In this document: positions 10,441 through 22,482 of the stretch, one piece after another
Layout of the letters: every line of letters begins with the position of its first letter
How positions within the stretch are numbered: the first letter of the stretch is position 1
Assembly (NCBI GenBank): GCA_946811695.1
Contig: OX328123.1
Location: 152,105,840 to 152,169,839, forward strand
Direction of reading: 5' to 3'
DNA length: 64,000 nucleotides
Source: Gonocerus acuteangulatus
Lineage: Eukaryota > Arthropoda > Insecta > Hemiptera > Coreidae
The notes under the pieces: model-generated
Database searches by the model: none
What the model was told of the DNA's origin: nothing
What the model saw: only the letters and a program-made list of their open reading frames with translations
Made by a program: the position numbers and the translations under genes

Positions 10441-12059
10441 TTGATTTTAATTTCCAGATGAAATATAGTCGTATAACTCTTTAAAAAAAGAAGAAAAAAA
10501 AGGAGGAAAAAAAATCTATATACAACCCACCTTTTTCCTATTTTTTATGAAATAAATTAATGAAAATATTATTAAGATGGTGTATTTCCGGTTTTTTATT
10601 TATCACTTTTTTTTCTGTTTTGAATGATGTGTATCTTTTCTTTAATCTTTCTTTTCATTCTATTTCTTTTTTTCCCTAATATTCTGATGTTTTCAAAATC
10701 AAAATCATGACCATATTTTATGGCATAATAAGCCAACGCTGTAATTGGCAGCGTAAGTAATATTGTTTTACTTCTCACAAAAAACTGAGACTTTTACTGG
10801 GCGAGAGAACGGTCTACAAAATGGTGTTTTGTGGTCAGAACTATTAATAAAATTGAAAATCAATATTACAGCAGCTATCCACAACTAATTTGGTACAAAA
10901 AAAATATTAGTTCAAACGCGATTGCACACCTTCGGTTTTGGAGGTTCTTATCCATCACGTCACCACTGTGCGGCGTTTGAATTAGTGCTAATTGTTACAG
11001 TCCAGTCATGAAACACTCATCATCATATCGTTGATGACAGGGGATAAGTCGGAAAAAGAGTAAAATGTGTTAAATGTACCGTGAAAATCATCTAAGACGT
11101 AAATACTCAAAGCCTTCATCGCTGGAGATTTAATAACATGTGGGTTTATTGGCATATCTTTAAATAGCGCGTCTTCTCTGTTAAAGGGCTTCCCTACGAT
11201 TTTGAACTTACGTAGTTTTTCCCTTTGACCATCGATATTTTCTTTAGTTACTTATAATATACTAGGTTATATGATAAATAAACTACCCGAAGAAGACCAA
11301 AATACTCGAAAAAATTTTAACATCACCTCTAAGACTAAACTGAAAATAGAAAACAACACATCTAAATGGAAAAATAATGGAGAAAAAGGTCTGTTTATAT
11401 GTTACGAATTGTTGATATTAAGATGTTACGTATTCCAATAAAATAAAAATTACATTTACTATCAACTGAGAACCAACTTATGATCAACACTCTACCAAAT
11501 TCTAAAACCTTAATGACAGACCTACAAATAATTGTATCTTAAATAGGAAAACTATTCTAATATTATACATCACAGATAAGTTGACATAAAACAAATTTGA
11601 TATTTTTATACTTTTTTTTTCGAAACTTGTTAAAAGTCGAATCGTCTAGCCGCGACAACCTATAAAATAGTAAATGAAAAATTTTAAGAAAATCCTTGAA
11701 ATTCTTAACGATATAGTAATTACTACTAAAACGACTGAGAAACACATATTGACACTGATACCTAGGTTAATTATCTTTAGATGTGCGTTCATGCCTAGAT
11801 GTCTGACCGAGATTAATGTTTGATTACAAGATCGATGAACGGTCTCCCAGTGTTTGTATTTGCGTGTCAAGCAGACAAACACACTAGCTATTGCTTCCTT
11901 TGAGTATCTCAGGATGGTTTCACTTCTATTAGCTTAACTCAAACCTTATGCTCCCATGCGGCGCTCAATCTAAACCCTCCCCACTCCATATTCTTGTTAT
12001 AGGCAAAAGTTAAAAATAAAACATGCACTGTAAATTTGTACAACCTTTGTTTTTTCCCT
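10441..12059. other. Unclassified AT-rich DNA
   Basis: No recognisable gene. Poly-A/purine runs at 10481-10513. Open frames are short and without motifs. Confidence 0.5.
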
Positions 12060-12262
12060 ATCTGTTTTCAACTCTTTTTAGTGCCTCTTCAAAGGAATAT
12101 TTTATAAATGTAAAAAATTTCAGCCTCGAGTTGAGGACGAGAACCTGCCATTTGAACTGCCACGTCGAGACTGAACATGGACTAAAAGAATCCAATACGG
12201 TAGAAAGTAGTCAGCTGATAGATAATCGACGTGTAATATCCTTAAAATTCATTTCGAGGAGA
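12060..12262 (-). mobile_element. Degenerate Penelope-like terminal repeat, family 1
   Basis: TTTTTAGTGCCTCTTCAAAGG, CAGCCTCGAGTTGAGGACGAG and CAGCTGATAGATAATCGACG line up with the copy at 10256-10440, but with many substitutions, so this insertion is older. Confidence 0.55.
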
Positions 12263-12542
12263 TGATTGCTTTAAAAAAAAAAAATTGATCAAAACTGGCT
12301 CTCCTCAATAATTCATCATTTAGGTCCTTTGGTACGATATATTAAGCTGAAGTTGTCCGAGATGCTTAAAATTGCAAAAAAAAAAAAAAAGAAAAGGGCA
12401 TTCAAACAAGACATCGCTTTCATTGAAATCCGTATATAAAAATGGAATGTGTCGGTCTCGTTCTTTTGAACGTTTTCTTCTTACCTTAGTTGGCTTCAGA
12501 CTTTTATTGTCTTTAAAAGTTAAATGATCATTTTAGTAACAG

Positions 12543-13370
12543 AAAAGTCCGTCACGCAGGAGCTGCATAACTAAGCACTTTCCTCAGAATTAGGGTAGTG
12601 TAGACTGCTTTCCAGAACAATTTGCTTAAAATATCCTACATAAATAAAATAAAAACATGAATAGTTCTCTTTTAATTTCGTAATGAGTATTTTCGTATTT
12701 TGATCTAACGCAGGAACCGGATACAGTCCCTCTAGCGCTCCTTGCGGCGCCTTTGTGAACCTATATCTGGCTGGCTTTTCTATTGAAATATATTACAAAG
12801 TAAACCCCCCTTTCCGATTGACCGATTCAGCTCATTTTTACAGCACTTCTTTCTCATGAGTTACCCACGACGTATACCGCGTTTCGTTACAATACAGCAG
12901 AAATTACGACCAGTATGAGTATATTAGTAATTTGGGTCCGGAGTAACCCCCCCCTCCTAATGAACCGATTTAGTTTATTTTTAAAACACATATTTACCTG
13001 TAGATTACCACTATGAATGCCGAGTTTCGTCGAAATATACCTAAAATCACGGCTGGTAGTGGCGAATTGGTATTGTCGGTCCGGAGTAAACCCCCCCTCC
13101 TCATGAACCGATTTAGTTCATTTTTATATCTCACTTTTCTCTCTATATTACCACTACGAATACCAAGTTTTGTTGAAATATAACAAATATTACGGCTGAA
13201 ATGGTCAAATTAGTGTTTTGGGTTCGGGGTAAACCCCCCCTTCCAGTGGACCGATTTTGGTGGTTAACGAACTCGTTCAATCGTTTGCTAATTGAATGCT
13301 ATATACCAAGTTTCGTGACGAAAAAACAAAAACTCTGGCCGCTATCGTGTTAACAGACACATATAAATAT

Positions 13371-13441
<71 letters not shown>

Positions 13442-13567
13442 AATTTTAACGGGGGTCATTTTCGGTGTCTACTAGGTAGGATCGATAAAGATTTGAAGAA
13501 ATTTTTCAAAAATTCCGTCATGAGTCCAACCTCAATAGCTACTTTCCTTCGGAGGAAAGTGCTAAAA
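12543..13567 (-). mobile_element. Family A repeat, copy 2
   Basis: Complete from AAAAGTCCGTCACGCAGGAG (tail, left) to GGAGGAAAGTGCTAAAA (head, right). It contains about four degenerate poly-C-bearing units and a (TA)n tract. The head ends in an 8-bp hairpin ACTTTCCT-TCGG-AGGAAAGT directly before GCTAAAA. TAAGCACTTTCCTC at the left end and its complement at the right end act as short terminal inverted repeats. Confidence 0.85.
13360..13442. repeat. (TA)n microsatellite
   Basis: Interrupted TA tract inside family A copy 2. Confidence 0.97.
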
Positions 13568-16157
13568 AGTTAAAACAATTAGAAATATATTTCTAATAGT
13601 GTTTTCTTAGAGGAAAAGGTGAGAAGGTGGAGAAAGACCATTAGTGCCAGTTTATGAACAAGATACCACCTTTAAACACCCGTGGTGTAGCACAGAATTT
13701 TTTAGATCTCCCTAACGCACAGTGTAACAGAATACTGGGGATAATGGACAAAAATCATTAACCACTAATTACTTTCAAAAAACATTTTTATTAATTGATT
13801 TCGACTCAAAACAAGGTAACAAAAGTATAATAATGCATACTATACGGCTATAATTATATTAATTGTAATATTTGCAATATTAATAGAAATAATATAGGAA
13901 GTAATAATATTAGTATTAACAATATTATAAAATACAATATAACTGTAACATATAATGTAGTAATAGTATTGTAGTAAATTATACTTATAGTAATACTGCC
14001 ATAGAATAATAATATTTTACCATTTTCTATGAGATTATTAAATAATTTCTTTATGCTGAGTCTGAATCGTTTTTGTATTCATGAGAATGTAAACTTATAT
14101 CGAAACCAATATCTATTTGTCATCCTCTATTATACATTCATTAATGTCTGGACTGATTTTCCTACGCCTTTATACATTTTTTCTCCATAAAGCAAGCTCT
14201 GGGACAGATGTTAGATGAACTTGGCAGTTTGTCGATCTCTCACACAACTCTTTCTTAGGTCTGCCACAAAGGAACCCGGAAGGGCCATCAGGACGTCAAT
14301 AGCTCTTTTCTTGAAATAATTAATAACTATTTCTTGCTAAGTCAGTATCTTCTTTCAACCAATATTTATATAGGAGTTTTTTCTGTGCAGTGATCGCGGT
14401 CCCACATTTTTGACATATAATATTAGACTAAACTGGCAGTATTTCTAGTACTGCTCAATATGTCTTTAGGACCATCCTGCAGATCAAATTGACCCAGTAT
14501 TTGCCCAAAGATAGATTCCGTTTTCTTAGATTTATACACATTTTTTTCAAAAGAAGAAAAAATAAATGTATTATGTGAATGATCTGAAAATAAAAATCGT
14601 TGGAATCGGCAAATTTCGGCTAAACAAAATTGCCCTCAAGCTCTAAAAAACTTGGGATGTTTTCTGGTGAGGTTTTTTTGCTATGGTCAATCAAAATTTT
14701 GTAGGTACTTAAGAGAAATGTCAAAGATGAATGAAGAATAATTCAGGATAAATAATAAGGGAGTAATTACCCATTATCAATTATATCAGATAAAAAAGGA
14801 ACAGTTTTGACGTTATTTCTTTCGGATGACTTATCAAGAACACAGTTCTTCAACGGCACAGGCTCAAACTAATTTTTGGTATGGAACAGGTTTTGAAGAC
14901 TTTGCCAAATGTGTTTGTTGATCAAAATAAAACTAATATTTTTTGGTATTATACGATTTTAATTCTTTAGATAGTTTCTAATCTTAGCTAGAGGATTAAA
15001 AATTAAATATAAGGAAACAAAAATTCAGGTTATTGAACGATACACTGTGCAACGGTGGGGCTAGAATTCACGATACTGCAGCTCGTTTTTTGTTTTTTTT
15101 TTTTCATTTATTTTTTTTAATAATAAATTATGTAGACAATTCGCATATATTTAACATGCTTCCTTTGTTTTTTTTTTACTTCGACTGCCTAGGTCATTAG
15201 CACAAGCTATATGCTTCTTATGAGGCACTTTTGAATATTTAATCATAGGATTTTAATTCATACAACTCATTGAACTTTTTTCCCTTCCAGATTTAATTAA
15301 TTAATTTTAAATGAATATGAATGGTTAGTAAAGTAACTCCACATGGTATGACAGTTTCATCTTCCTTTTTTTTCTTTAAAATTCTTGGTCCAAACTCAAA
15401 AGGTTCGGTACACAAAAGAAGATGCTGTTATGAAAAATAACACTGCCTCAGAAAAACTCAAAGAGAAAGAAAAAAAAAGAAGAAATACATTGAAAAGATG
15501 TTATCAGGTGTCAGAAAATTCAAAAGGATGGCTGATAAAGATAAGGCCTATTAAAGAGGTTGTTATATTTTTCTCAAAGTGGGTTTAATTTTTTTTCCTC
15601 TCTGGATTATGTATAGCTGATGAGTGTGTGTGGCTGTGTAACATGATAAGGGTAGTGTACAAAAAGCATGTAAGTGTTACATGATATTCCCTGTATTCAT
15701 CATGAAGGGTTGTCTGTCGTTGCCAACACCACGGAACGGGGATCTGCTTTTTGCTGGACTTCGTCCGGTCGGCTTTGAGAGACTTAACCACACATATGTT
15801 GGTGGGCTTTCTTTTGCTTGCTGGAACGTCTGATACAGCAATTTGTTTTAAACTTGGTCAGTTTGAACGTCACATAAATCAACTGAACAAGAAGTAAAAT
15901 CAATTCATTAATTGATTAACAGGGAAACATTATTAATATTATTTTCAAAATTTGTTGTTTACTTCAAGTATGGTGTTAAGTACCAATAATTGTCTATTTT
16001 ATATACATCTAATAAATCAAATTTATGAATAAAAGATAAAACTACGCAAACAAAAAATGAATTTAACATATTGTGTGTATTTAGAATAGTGTAGTATAGA
16101 ATATTTGGAGCTATGACATTTATATCTTGATTTTAAGTAACTTATTTCAATTGTTTA
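13568..16157. other. Unclassified AT-rich DNA
   Basis: Very AT-rich, particularly 13800-14050. Apart from a possible coding remnant at 14150-14560 on the minus strand I see no gene, RNA or repeat boundary. Confidence 0.5.
14150..14560 (-). pseudogene. Possible degraded protein remnant, family unknown
   Basis: On the minus strand, short open stretches look protein-like and continue across frameshifts: IICQKCGTAITAQKKLLYKYWLKEDT, with a C-x2-C pair, then MALPGSFVADLRKSCVRDRQ. I cannot place it in a family. The C-x2-C pair and basic residues could suit a nucleic-acid-binding protein, but this is a weak call based on composition alone. Confidence 0.25.
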
Positions 16158-16164
16158 ATGTCCC

Positions 16165-16215
16165 TTTCCTTATCAAGGATCATGGGTTCGATTCCCAATA
16201 GAAGTGAAGGGTTTT
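16165..16215 (+). other. Possible SINE or tRNA-like B box
   Basis: GGGTTCGATTCCC near 16186-16198 matches a polymerase III B box, and an A-rich run follows. No A box is convincing upstream, so at most it is a 5'-truncated tRNA-derived SINE. Confidence 0.3.
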
Positions 16216-16287
16216 ATTTAAAAAAAAAACAACGCATCAGCCCTATCACGTATGTGTATGTGGACCGTAACTTTCAAATAAATCCCT

Positions 16288-16290
<3 letters not shown>

Positions 16291-16346
<56 letters not shown>

Positions 16347-16427
16347 CTCTTCTTTCAGTAAGGCCTTATAGGTAAAAAAAAAAAAAAAAAAAAAAAGGAG
16401 GAAAAATACATGTGGAAGAGGTTTAGC

Positions 16428-16497
<70 letters not shown>

Positions 16498-16511
16498 AAT
16501 GTATATATATA
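16291..16511. repeat. Two (TA)n tracts and a poly-A run
   Basis: (TA)n at 16291-16344 and 16432-16511, with poly-A at 16375-16396 between them. The sequence after 16512 (GTCCGAATTTGATGAAA) resembles the family B internal region in inverse orientation. Confidence 0.9.
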
Positions 16512-16778
16512 TTTAATTGTTTAAAAATGGTCCGAATTTGATGAAATGTGCTGTAAAAATACTTGTATGTACAGGTTGCCACCCTTTTAAAAGCCACAAT
16601 TTAATATCAGGACGTTGTCGGTGTCCTAGTCGATGGCTAATAAAATATTTTTTTCTTATTAGAAAAGTTTTGTTCCTTAACGAGCAGAATTCGTTCATTT
16701 GGTAAATTTTTCCGCAAATAATCGTCTAGCTTCTGGACTTAAAACAACGAAATAAACACCTTTGCATATTAATCATGT

Positions 16779-17134
16779 CATTTATAACAAAATATAACAC
16801 ATTAAAATAACCTGAATTTACTTTTCTTCTATGTAGCTATATATAATATTTTTTCTTTTCTTTTTTTAATTTTTTATTCCCTCCTTTCTCTTCTCCTTTT
16901 TTTTTTAATTTATTTTTCTTGCATTATTATTATTATTTATTTTATTTATTTATATTTTTTAAGTTAATCAGAGACAATGGAATCATTTTTATTATTTGTT
17001 TATATATTAGCCATTTTCATATCTTTTAATGTGACCACTTAGTTTTATATTTTTTTTTGACTGGACAGAGATTTTCCTGATCATGAGCTTATCGCTAAAG
17101 TTGCGTAGCTCATAATGAAATAAATAAATAAAAA
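16779..17134 (+). mobile_element. 5'-truncated LINE 3' end with 13-bp target-site duplication
   Basis: A 356-bp insertion flanked by ATATTAATCATGT at 16766-16778 and 17135-17147. It ends in AATAAATAAATAAAAA after GCTTATCGCTAAAGTTGCG, as expected of a LINE 3' UTR with a tetranucleotide tail. No coding sequence survives. The exact duplication indicates target-primed integration. Confidence 0.85.
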
Positions 17135-17261
17135 ATATTAATCATGTGATTTTTATTTGCGACGGGCTTTAGGGCAGCCAAATGACGGCCTTTGCATGTA
17201 AATCAGCAGCTTTTTACAAGCGTTGGGACTTCATGACGACTTTGCGCATGAATAATGCATC

Positions 17262-17522
17262 GGCATATATAAGGGAGGCTGCATCCCCCAAAAATTTTGG
17301 TTTAATCCGTAAAATGCTTCATAAAATTTTTAAAAATAAATGAAATGAGATCACTTAGTTAAGAATTTTTTTTTTTTTTTTTTTTTTGGGGGGGGGGGGG
17401 GGTGTAATTGCGTTTTAGTTGGCTAACTATTCCAAGTTCTAGATTGTTAGTATTCCATACCCCCCCCCCCAGATGCTCCCATCTCCCTCACCCCACTAAA
17501 TTATTTTGTATATACGCCCCTG
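17262..17522 (-). mobile_element. Poly-G MITE, copy 1
   Basis: About 260 bp related in inverse orientation to 22022-22280: CATATATAAGGGAGGCTGCA, CCCCCAAAAATTTTGG, a long T/G run (17367-17402), a poly-C run (17461-17470) and TATATACGCCCC at the end. The two copies share ends and the positions of the G/C runs, so this is a dispersed short element of unknown class. Confidence 0.6.
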
Positions 17523-18555
17523 AAATAAGGTGATTGTTACTTAGTGTCAGGACTTAAAGCAGCCCAGCATGCAATTGTTTTCTTTAGGCAATTTAGGCAA
17601 ATATTTGTTTTCTCCTATATAAACTTTTTTAATATTTTTTCCCCATATTCTATCTAAAATAAGTAGGTAAAAAAATTTCCTTTATTACAAAAATATTTAC
17701 TTCAATTAATCCCTCAAAAATAAATTCATAAATATTAAAATATTCTGTTCATAATAAGTATTTTAAATAAAAATACAACATAGGTGAGAATATCAAAAAT
17801 TAAAAAACATTCCACAAAGCATTTAGAAAAAAATGATTCTCAAATAGATTTAGTATTTTCTCTTACTTACTTTGTTCACCGAAGAAATCTTCTCATATTC
17901 TAGAGTAAGTAAAAAATGACAGAAAAAAAAGTTATAGGAATCATATAGGAGTACATCAATCAATAATTTGGTTACTCCAGGAGACTCCCCTTGGAAATGT
18001 GTGTCTCAACGCCTAAGGCATCCTCGGCTTAACTTTAGGTTTAAATTATAGAATGGTTATTTTGTATTCCCTGTTGTCGAAATAGGAAACGATTAGGGAT
18101 TGAACGATCGAAGGCCCCCCTTGAGAGACTTACAGCTGATTACGCTAGTTTGGGAAGTACATAGCTTATCACATTTATATGATATAATACATTCATAGAT
18201 TAATGTTTATCTCCGTAATAGATAAGGAATTATAGCTCATTAATGGATAATTGTAGACCATATCTTACCAAAGGGGATGCAGCATGAATTCAGAATTTCA
18301 TCTAGAGACGATCTTGCATCTAAATGTTCCTTAATTCTGGCCGTGGACGACTAGAGGGAGAAATAAACTTCTTTGTTGTACTTTAAAAAGATCTGTCAAG
18401 ATATTATAAATATTAGACAATCCAAAATATTTGGGACTCTTTGGGTGCATCATTATACACCATTTTAGAGCACAACTTAAACACAATGTTGATGGCACTA
18501 TATCCCAAAGTGGTCGAGGGCACAATTTATTGAGTTGGATCTACTATGGATTTGT
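17523..18555. other. Unclassified DNA, possibly Helitron body
   Basis: No gene recognised. TCTCCTATATAAAC at about 17610 is a possible Helitron-type 5' start for the element ending at 19223, but I cannot verify it. Confidence 0.35.
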
Positions 18556-18559
18556 CAAA

Positions 18560-19223
18560 TACCACTCACTCACTCATTCACTCACTGACCTATCATCGCC
18601 CAGCCCAAACCGCTCGACAGAAAAATTTGAAATTTTGCATGGACACTCCCTTTAGGTTGTGAACACTCGCTAAGAAAGGATTTTTTGATATTCGAATTTT
18701 TAAGTATTTTTAGAGGGGTTTGAAGTTTTAGTTGGTTAGAGCAGGCAAGCCTAGGCAGCATGCGTTGCTAGGACGATAACAGAACAGCTGTAATTTTCCT
18801 GAATCTATTTCCTAGTATTATTTTTAATTGCGGTTAATTTCAACTATGATGGCAGTCCTCAAATTACTAGAAATAAACTGTTCCCTGACAGTAGGGTAGA
18901 GTTTACCCTGTACCTGGTGATGGTCTATCCAAGGTAATAATATCCCGAACCCTTAAACTCCTGTTACTGGTAACTTATAGATAACGGTTTATCCCTACGT
19001 TATCTGTTTCTTGGCTCTGGTCTGGAGCGCCCCAATGTCCAGAAACATTATCCTTTGATTACTTATCAATTGATGAATAATAATAACATATAGCATGACG
19101 GGAACCGTACTATAATAAACTGTACAAAAGTGTATACATAGTGGCGTTAATTTTGATGTTACATTATTTAACGTTTTAAAATAATTATTTATCTGCCGTG
19201 ACGAAGCACGGCAGTTCAGCTAG
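18560..19223 (+). mobile_element. Helitron, 3' part (non-autonomous)
   Basis: The 3' end is diagnostic: the hairpin CTGCCGTG-ACGAAG-CACGGCAG at 19193-19214, five bases, then CTAG at 19220-19223 followed by T. Helitrons end in a GC-rich hairpin shortly before CTRR and insert between A and T. Upstream, the block around AAGAAAGGATTTTTTGA at about 18674-18690, after a CACT-rich stretch, resembles text I associate with non-autonomous insect Helitrons; that is memory, not proof. No Rep/helicase gene is present. The 5' end is uncertain. Confidence 0.7.
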
Positions 19224-19226
19224 TTG

Positions 19227-19870
19227 TTAATAAACCTCAAGACAGACTGCACAGTCCAGTTATTGTAGATCTGCTGAATGTATAGCAAATATCCTCTATC
19301 CTATACACAACAAGTTAATAAACCCCAAGACAGACTGCACAGTCCAGTTATTGTTGATCTACTGAATGTATAGCAAATATCCTCTATCCTATACACAACA
19401 AGTTAATAAACCCCAAGACAGACTGCACAGTCCAGTTATTGTTGATCTACTGAATGTGTAGCAAATATCCTCTATCCTATACACAACAAGTTAATAAACC
19501 TCAAGACAGACTGCAAAGTCCAGTTATTGTTGATCTACTGAATGTACAGCAAATATCCTCTATCCTATACACAATTAGTTAATAAACCTCAAGACAGACT
19601 GAACAGTCCAGTTATTGTTGATCTACTGAATGTATAGCAAATATCCTCTATCATATACACAACAAGTTAATAAACCCCAAGACAGACTGCACAGTCCAGT
19701 TATTGTTGATCTACTGAATGTATAGCAAATATCCTCTATCCTATACACAACAAGTTAATAAACCCCAAGACAGACTGCACAGTCCAGTTATTGTAGATCT
19801 ACTGAATGTATAGCAAATATCCTCTATCCTATCCACAACAAGTTAATAAACCTCAAGACAGAGACTGCAC
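19227..19870. repeat. 88-bp tandem array, about 7 copies
   Basis: The unit begins TTAATAAACCYCAAGACAGA and recurs every 88 bp from 19227, 19315 and onward. It starts four bases after the Helitron CTAG end. An inverted, contracted array of about two units is at 23817-24006, in the opposite arm of the large inverted duplication. Confidence 0.95.
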
Positions 19871-20038
19871 AGTTGTTGGCATATCTGGCTAGTCCATTAT
19901 TTAAAACCCCAATGAAAATTGGGGAAAACCGTAAAAGAAGTATTATAAGACAGTGACCCTATTTTTCAATATATTCATCTGTGGCAGAAGGTCAATTTTA
20001 TAAAAACACACTTTCTTTCTTCTGTAATCTTTTATTAG

Positions 20039-20079
20039 GCTCTACATGTTTCACGTCGCTGTGACGCCTCTTCAGGAGC
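20039..20079 (-). ncRNA. Hammerhead-like motif, left arm
   Basis: Mirror image of the motif at 20235-20275: GCTC, CTGAAGA, GCGTC/GACGT stem, GAAA, ACATGT, A, GAGC on the minus strand. Confidence 0.55.
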
Positions 20080-20234
20080 ACTTAATCTAAATAAAATAAA
20101 ATATGGTTACAGCCTATTCCTTAGAGAACCTTCCGCAGGTAGGGCCACGTCTGGACAGTCCAGACGTGGCCCTACCTGCGGAAGGTTCTCTAAGGAATAG
20201 GCTGTAACCATATTTTATTTTATTTAGATTAAGT

Positions 20235-20275
20235 GCTCCTGAAGAGGCGTCACAGCGACGTGAAACATGTAGAGC
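20235..20275 (+). ncRNA. Hammerhead-like motif, right arm
   Basis: Stem I GCTC (20235-20238) pairs with GAGC (20272-20275). The core CTGAAGA (20239-20245) fits CUGANGA. Stem II is GCGTC/GACGT with loop ACAGC. GAAA is at 20262-20265. A minimal stem III ACATGT and A at the expected cleavage position (20271) complete the fold. Deviation: one unpaired G between the core and stem II. Minimal hammerheads of this type are known from Penelope-like elements. Confidence 0.58.
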
Positions 20276-21412
20276 CTAATAAAATAGTACAGAAGAAAGA
20301 AAGTGTGTTTTTATAAAATTGACCTTCTGCCACAGATGAATACATGTAAAAGAAGTGTTTAGAGTAAAGAATGGTTATTAAATATAAATGCATTTTTCTA
20401 TATAAATCTTACACCAGAGTTAACACTGACACCGAATGATTGGCTACATTATTTAAGAATGGATCACAAAACTTATACAGATAGTGTAAAAAGTATTGGA
20501 ACACCCATGGAAATTTTACTTTTTTAGCATTTGCAACTAAAATAATTGTGCTTTAGGTAAATACAAGGCATCAATAACACGGTGATAAGCTATATTTTAA
20601 ATATTTCCTAAAAATCAACATCAAAAAATGGTATTTGTGTTATTTATTAACATTTTAACAATAAAATGCAATATTCTGTGCGTGGAAAGTATTGGAACCC
20701 CTGATTTTTTTGCTATTGCAGCGGGACTTTGGAAGAGATTAATCCCATATTATCACTAAACTTTGTCCTCGTAGGATGACTTGTTACCTTATATGTTTCA
20801 ATCACTTTGTTTCAGTTAAATTTTTTGACATTGGTCTGAAAGGAAGACAAATCTCTGATGGAATGCAAAAAATTATAATTACGCTTCATAATTAACGCCA
20901 ATTCTTGCAAGAAATTTGAAAAATTGTAAACCTCAGCTATGTCTCTTTATCAAATATATTAAATCGGTATATTACAACCAACTCTCAGCAAAGCATCGCA
21001 TGAGGAGTCCAACGAGTTTCACTGTATGTGATGAAGGATCAATTTTCATAAAACCACGGCTTGACTGTCATGACCCTAGTGGTTGAAGCCCAAAAAAACA
21101 CGGCTGATTTCGCCAAAACTTGCGACTGAATTCTCGAGGATTATCTGACGGGACATAAGTAGCAGTAAAGTAAGAAATGATCTCAGGAAAAATTTATTAA
21201 GCCGTCGAACAGTACCGAATGAAAGGTGACTAACCCACAATTAGAACAAACTGAGAAAATTAAGGTTAAAGTTTAGAAGACTTTGAAAAAAATTGGTGTA
21301 GGAGACAGAAACGATTTTAATTGGTTTAACACAAAATTCTTATGAATAAACCATAATAATAAAAAGTTTATAGTTAGACATGATAATGGAAAACAAAAAG
21401 TATTGTCATGTT

Positions 21413-21659
21413 TGGCTCTTACACTTAAACAATAGTGGCCACATATCCGGAGATTAATAATTAATGAAAAATTATTTTTCTTCAGATTTCTATGATCATG
21501 AATTAATAGTTTAACAAAACAATGATTTCCAGTTTAGGTGAGTTCTGTACCACTATTTAGTGGTCACATATCCGGAGATTAATAATTATATGTGACCACT
21601 ATTGTTTAAGTGTACGATATTTTTTATTCATGTAAGAGCCAAAAATGACTATACATATT

Positions 21660-21660
<1 letters not shown>
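21413..21660. mobile_element. Short inverted-repeat element (MITE-like)
   Basis: TGGCTCTTACACTTAAACAATAGTGG at 21413-21438 is mirrored near 21588-21650 by CCACTATTGTTTAAGTGT and GTAAGAGCCA. The internal half-repeat TGGYCACATATCCGGAGATT also occurs twice. No transposase. Boundaries are approximate. Confidence 0.5.
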
Positions 21661-21663
<3 letters not shown>

Positions 21664-21717
<54 letters not shown>

Positions 21718-21750
21718 GAAATACATATTATACATAGAAATACATATTAT

Positions 21751-21824
<74 letters not shown>
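21664..21824. repeat. (TA)n, (CA)n and (TA)n microsatellites
   Basis: TA tract 21664-21713, CA tract about 21751-21769, TA tract 21769-21824. Confidence 0.95.
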
Positions 21825-21827
<3 letters not shown>

Positions 21828-22021
21828 AGAAAAATAATTTTTCATTAATTATAATTCATAAAAAATTATTTTTCTTTAGATTTCTATAATTATGTATCAA
21901 TAATTTAACAAAACAATGAATTCTGTAGTAATTGTGGAGAGGAATAGTGCAATCTTAATATTACGGTTTTGTCCTCCACAAGCGTGCTTCTTGAACATTC
22001 TTTGATGGTTCATAGACAGGC

Positions 22022-22280
22022 ATGGGCGTATATAGAAAATAATTTTGGAAGGGGCTGGGAAAATTTCGGGGGGGGGGGGGGGGCTGAGACCATTTCCGGG
22101 GTATGGAATGCTAAAAATTTAGAGCTTGGAATACTTTTAGGCAACTAAAACTATACTAGTTATGAACTAAGTGATCTTATATAATTTATTTTTAAGGGTT
22201 TTACGACACGTTTTTACCATCAAATCAAAAATTTTGGGGGGGGGGGGGGGAGGTATGCAGCCCCCTCAGCCCCCCCTTAT
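22022..22280 (+). mobile_element. Poly-G MITE, copy 2
   Basis: Inverse-orientation relative of 17262-17522: GGGCGTATATAGAAAATAAT start, poly-G runs at about 22069-22083 and 22236-22250, and a GGCTGCATACC-type block near the end. It abuts a perfect 28-bp palindrome. Confidence 0.6.
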
Positions 22281-22303
22281 ATAAGTCCATGGACTTATAT
22301 AAG
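22276..22303. repeat. Perfect 28-bp palindrome
   Basis: CTTATATAAGTCCA and its exact reverse complement meet at CCATGG. The half TATATAAGTCCATG then repeats once more. Confidence 0.9.
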
Positions 22304-22482
22304 TCCATGTAGACAGGAACATCCATAGAGCCATCAGAAGCTTCAACTATATCACTCATGTTGCGGCTTACCATTAACAAAGCCATACCTCGTGTGGGTT
22401 GGTCAAGTCTGCCTCTCACATGATTTAGCTTTGCAGTAAGTTCCAAAACAAACTAACAGATGTCAGTACTAATCAATGAGGT

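Larger units (their letters stand above)
19941..20345. mobile_element. Palindromic Penelope-like element, family 2, with 10-bp target duplication
   Basis: Flanked by GTAAAAGAAG at 19931-19940 and 20346-20355. The opposite arm (near 23755-23775) carries the uninterrupted site with a single GTAAAAGAAG, so the insertion is proven. About 180 bp on each side of about 20158 form a nearly perfect palindrome (centre GTCTGGACAGTCCAGAC). An extra tail of about 34 bp sits on the left only. Each arm has a hammerhead-like block. Outer ends (GGCAGAAGGTCAATTTTATA) resemble those of the family 1 palindrome at 9318-9672. Confidence 0.85.
19872..21046 (+). repeat. Left arm of a large inverted duplication
   Basis: From GGCATATCTGGCTAG (about 19877) to TGTATGTGATGAAGG (21046) this matches the reverse complement of about 23074-23830. 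The only large difference is the 405-bp insertion at 19941-20345. The arm includes a Tc1-like terminus, GTGTAAAAAGTATTGGAACA, at about 20486. The arms are diverged at a few percent of positions by eye. Confidence 0.88.
21047..22480. other. Spacer of the inverted duplication
   Basis: Contains a possible degraded Tc1-type coding stretch at 21050-21400 (only vague similarity), a small inverted repeat element (21413-21660), microsatellites, and poly-G MITE copy 2. A direct repeat of about 70 bp links 21463-21530 and 21835-21905 (both contain TTAACAAAACAATGA). Confidence 0.45.

Noticed and set aside
15385..15588. 67-residue lysine-rich frame
   Set aside because: No homology I recognise, and low-complexity composition in AT-rich DNA.
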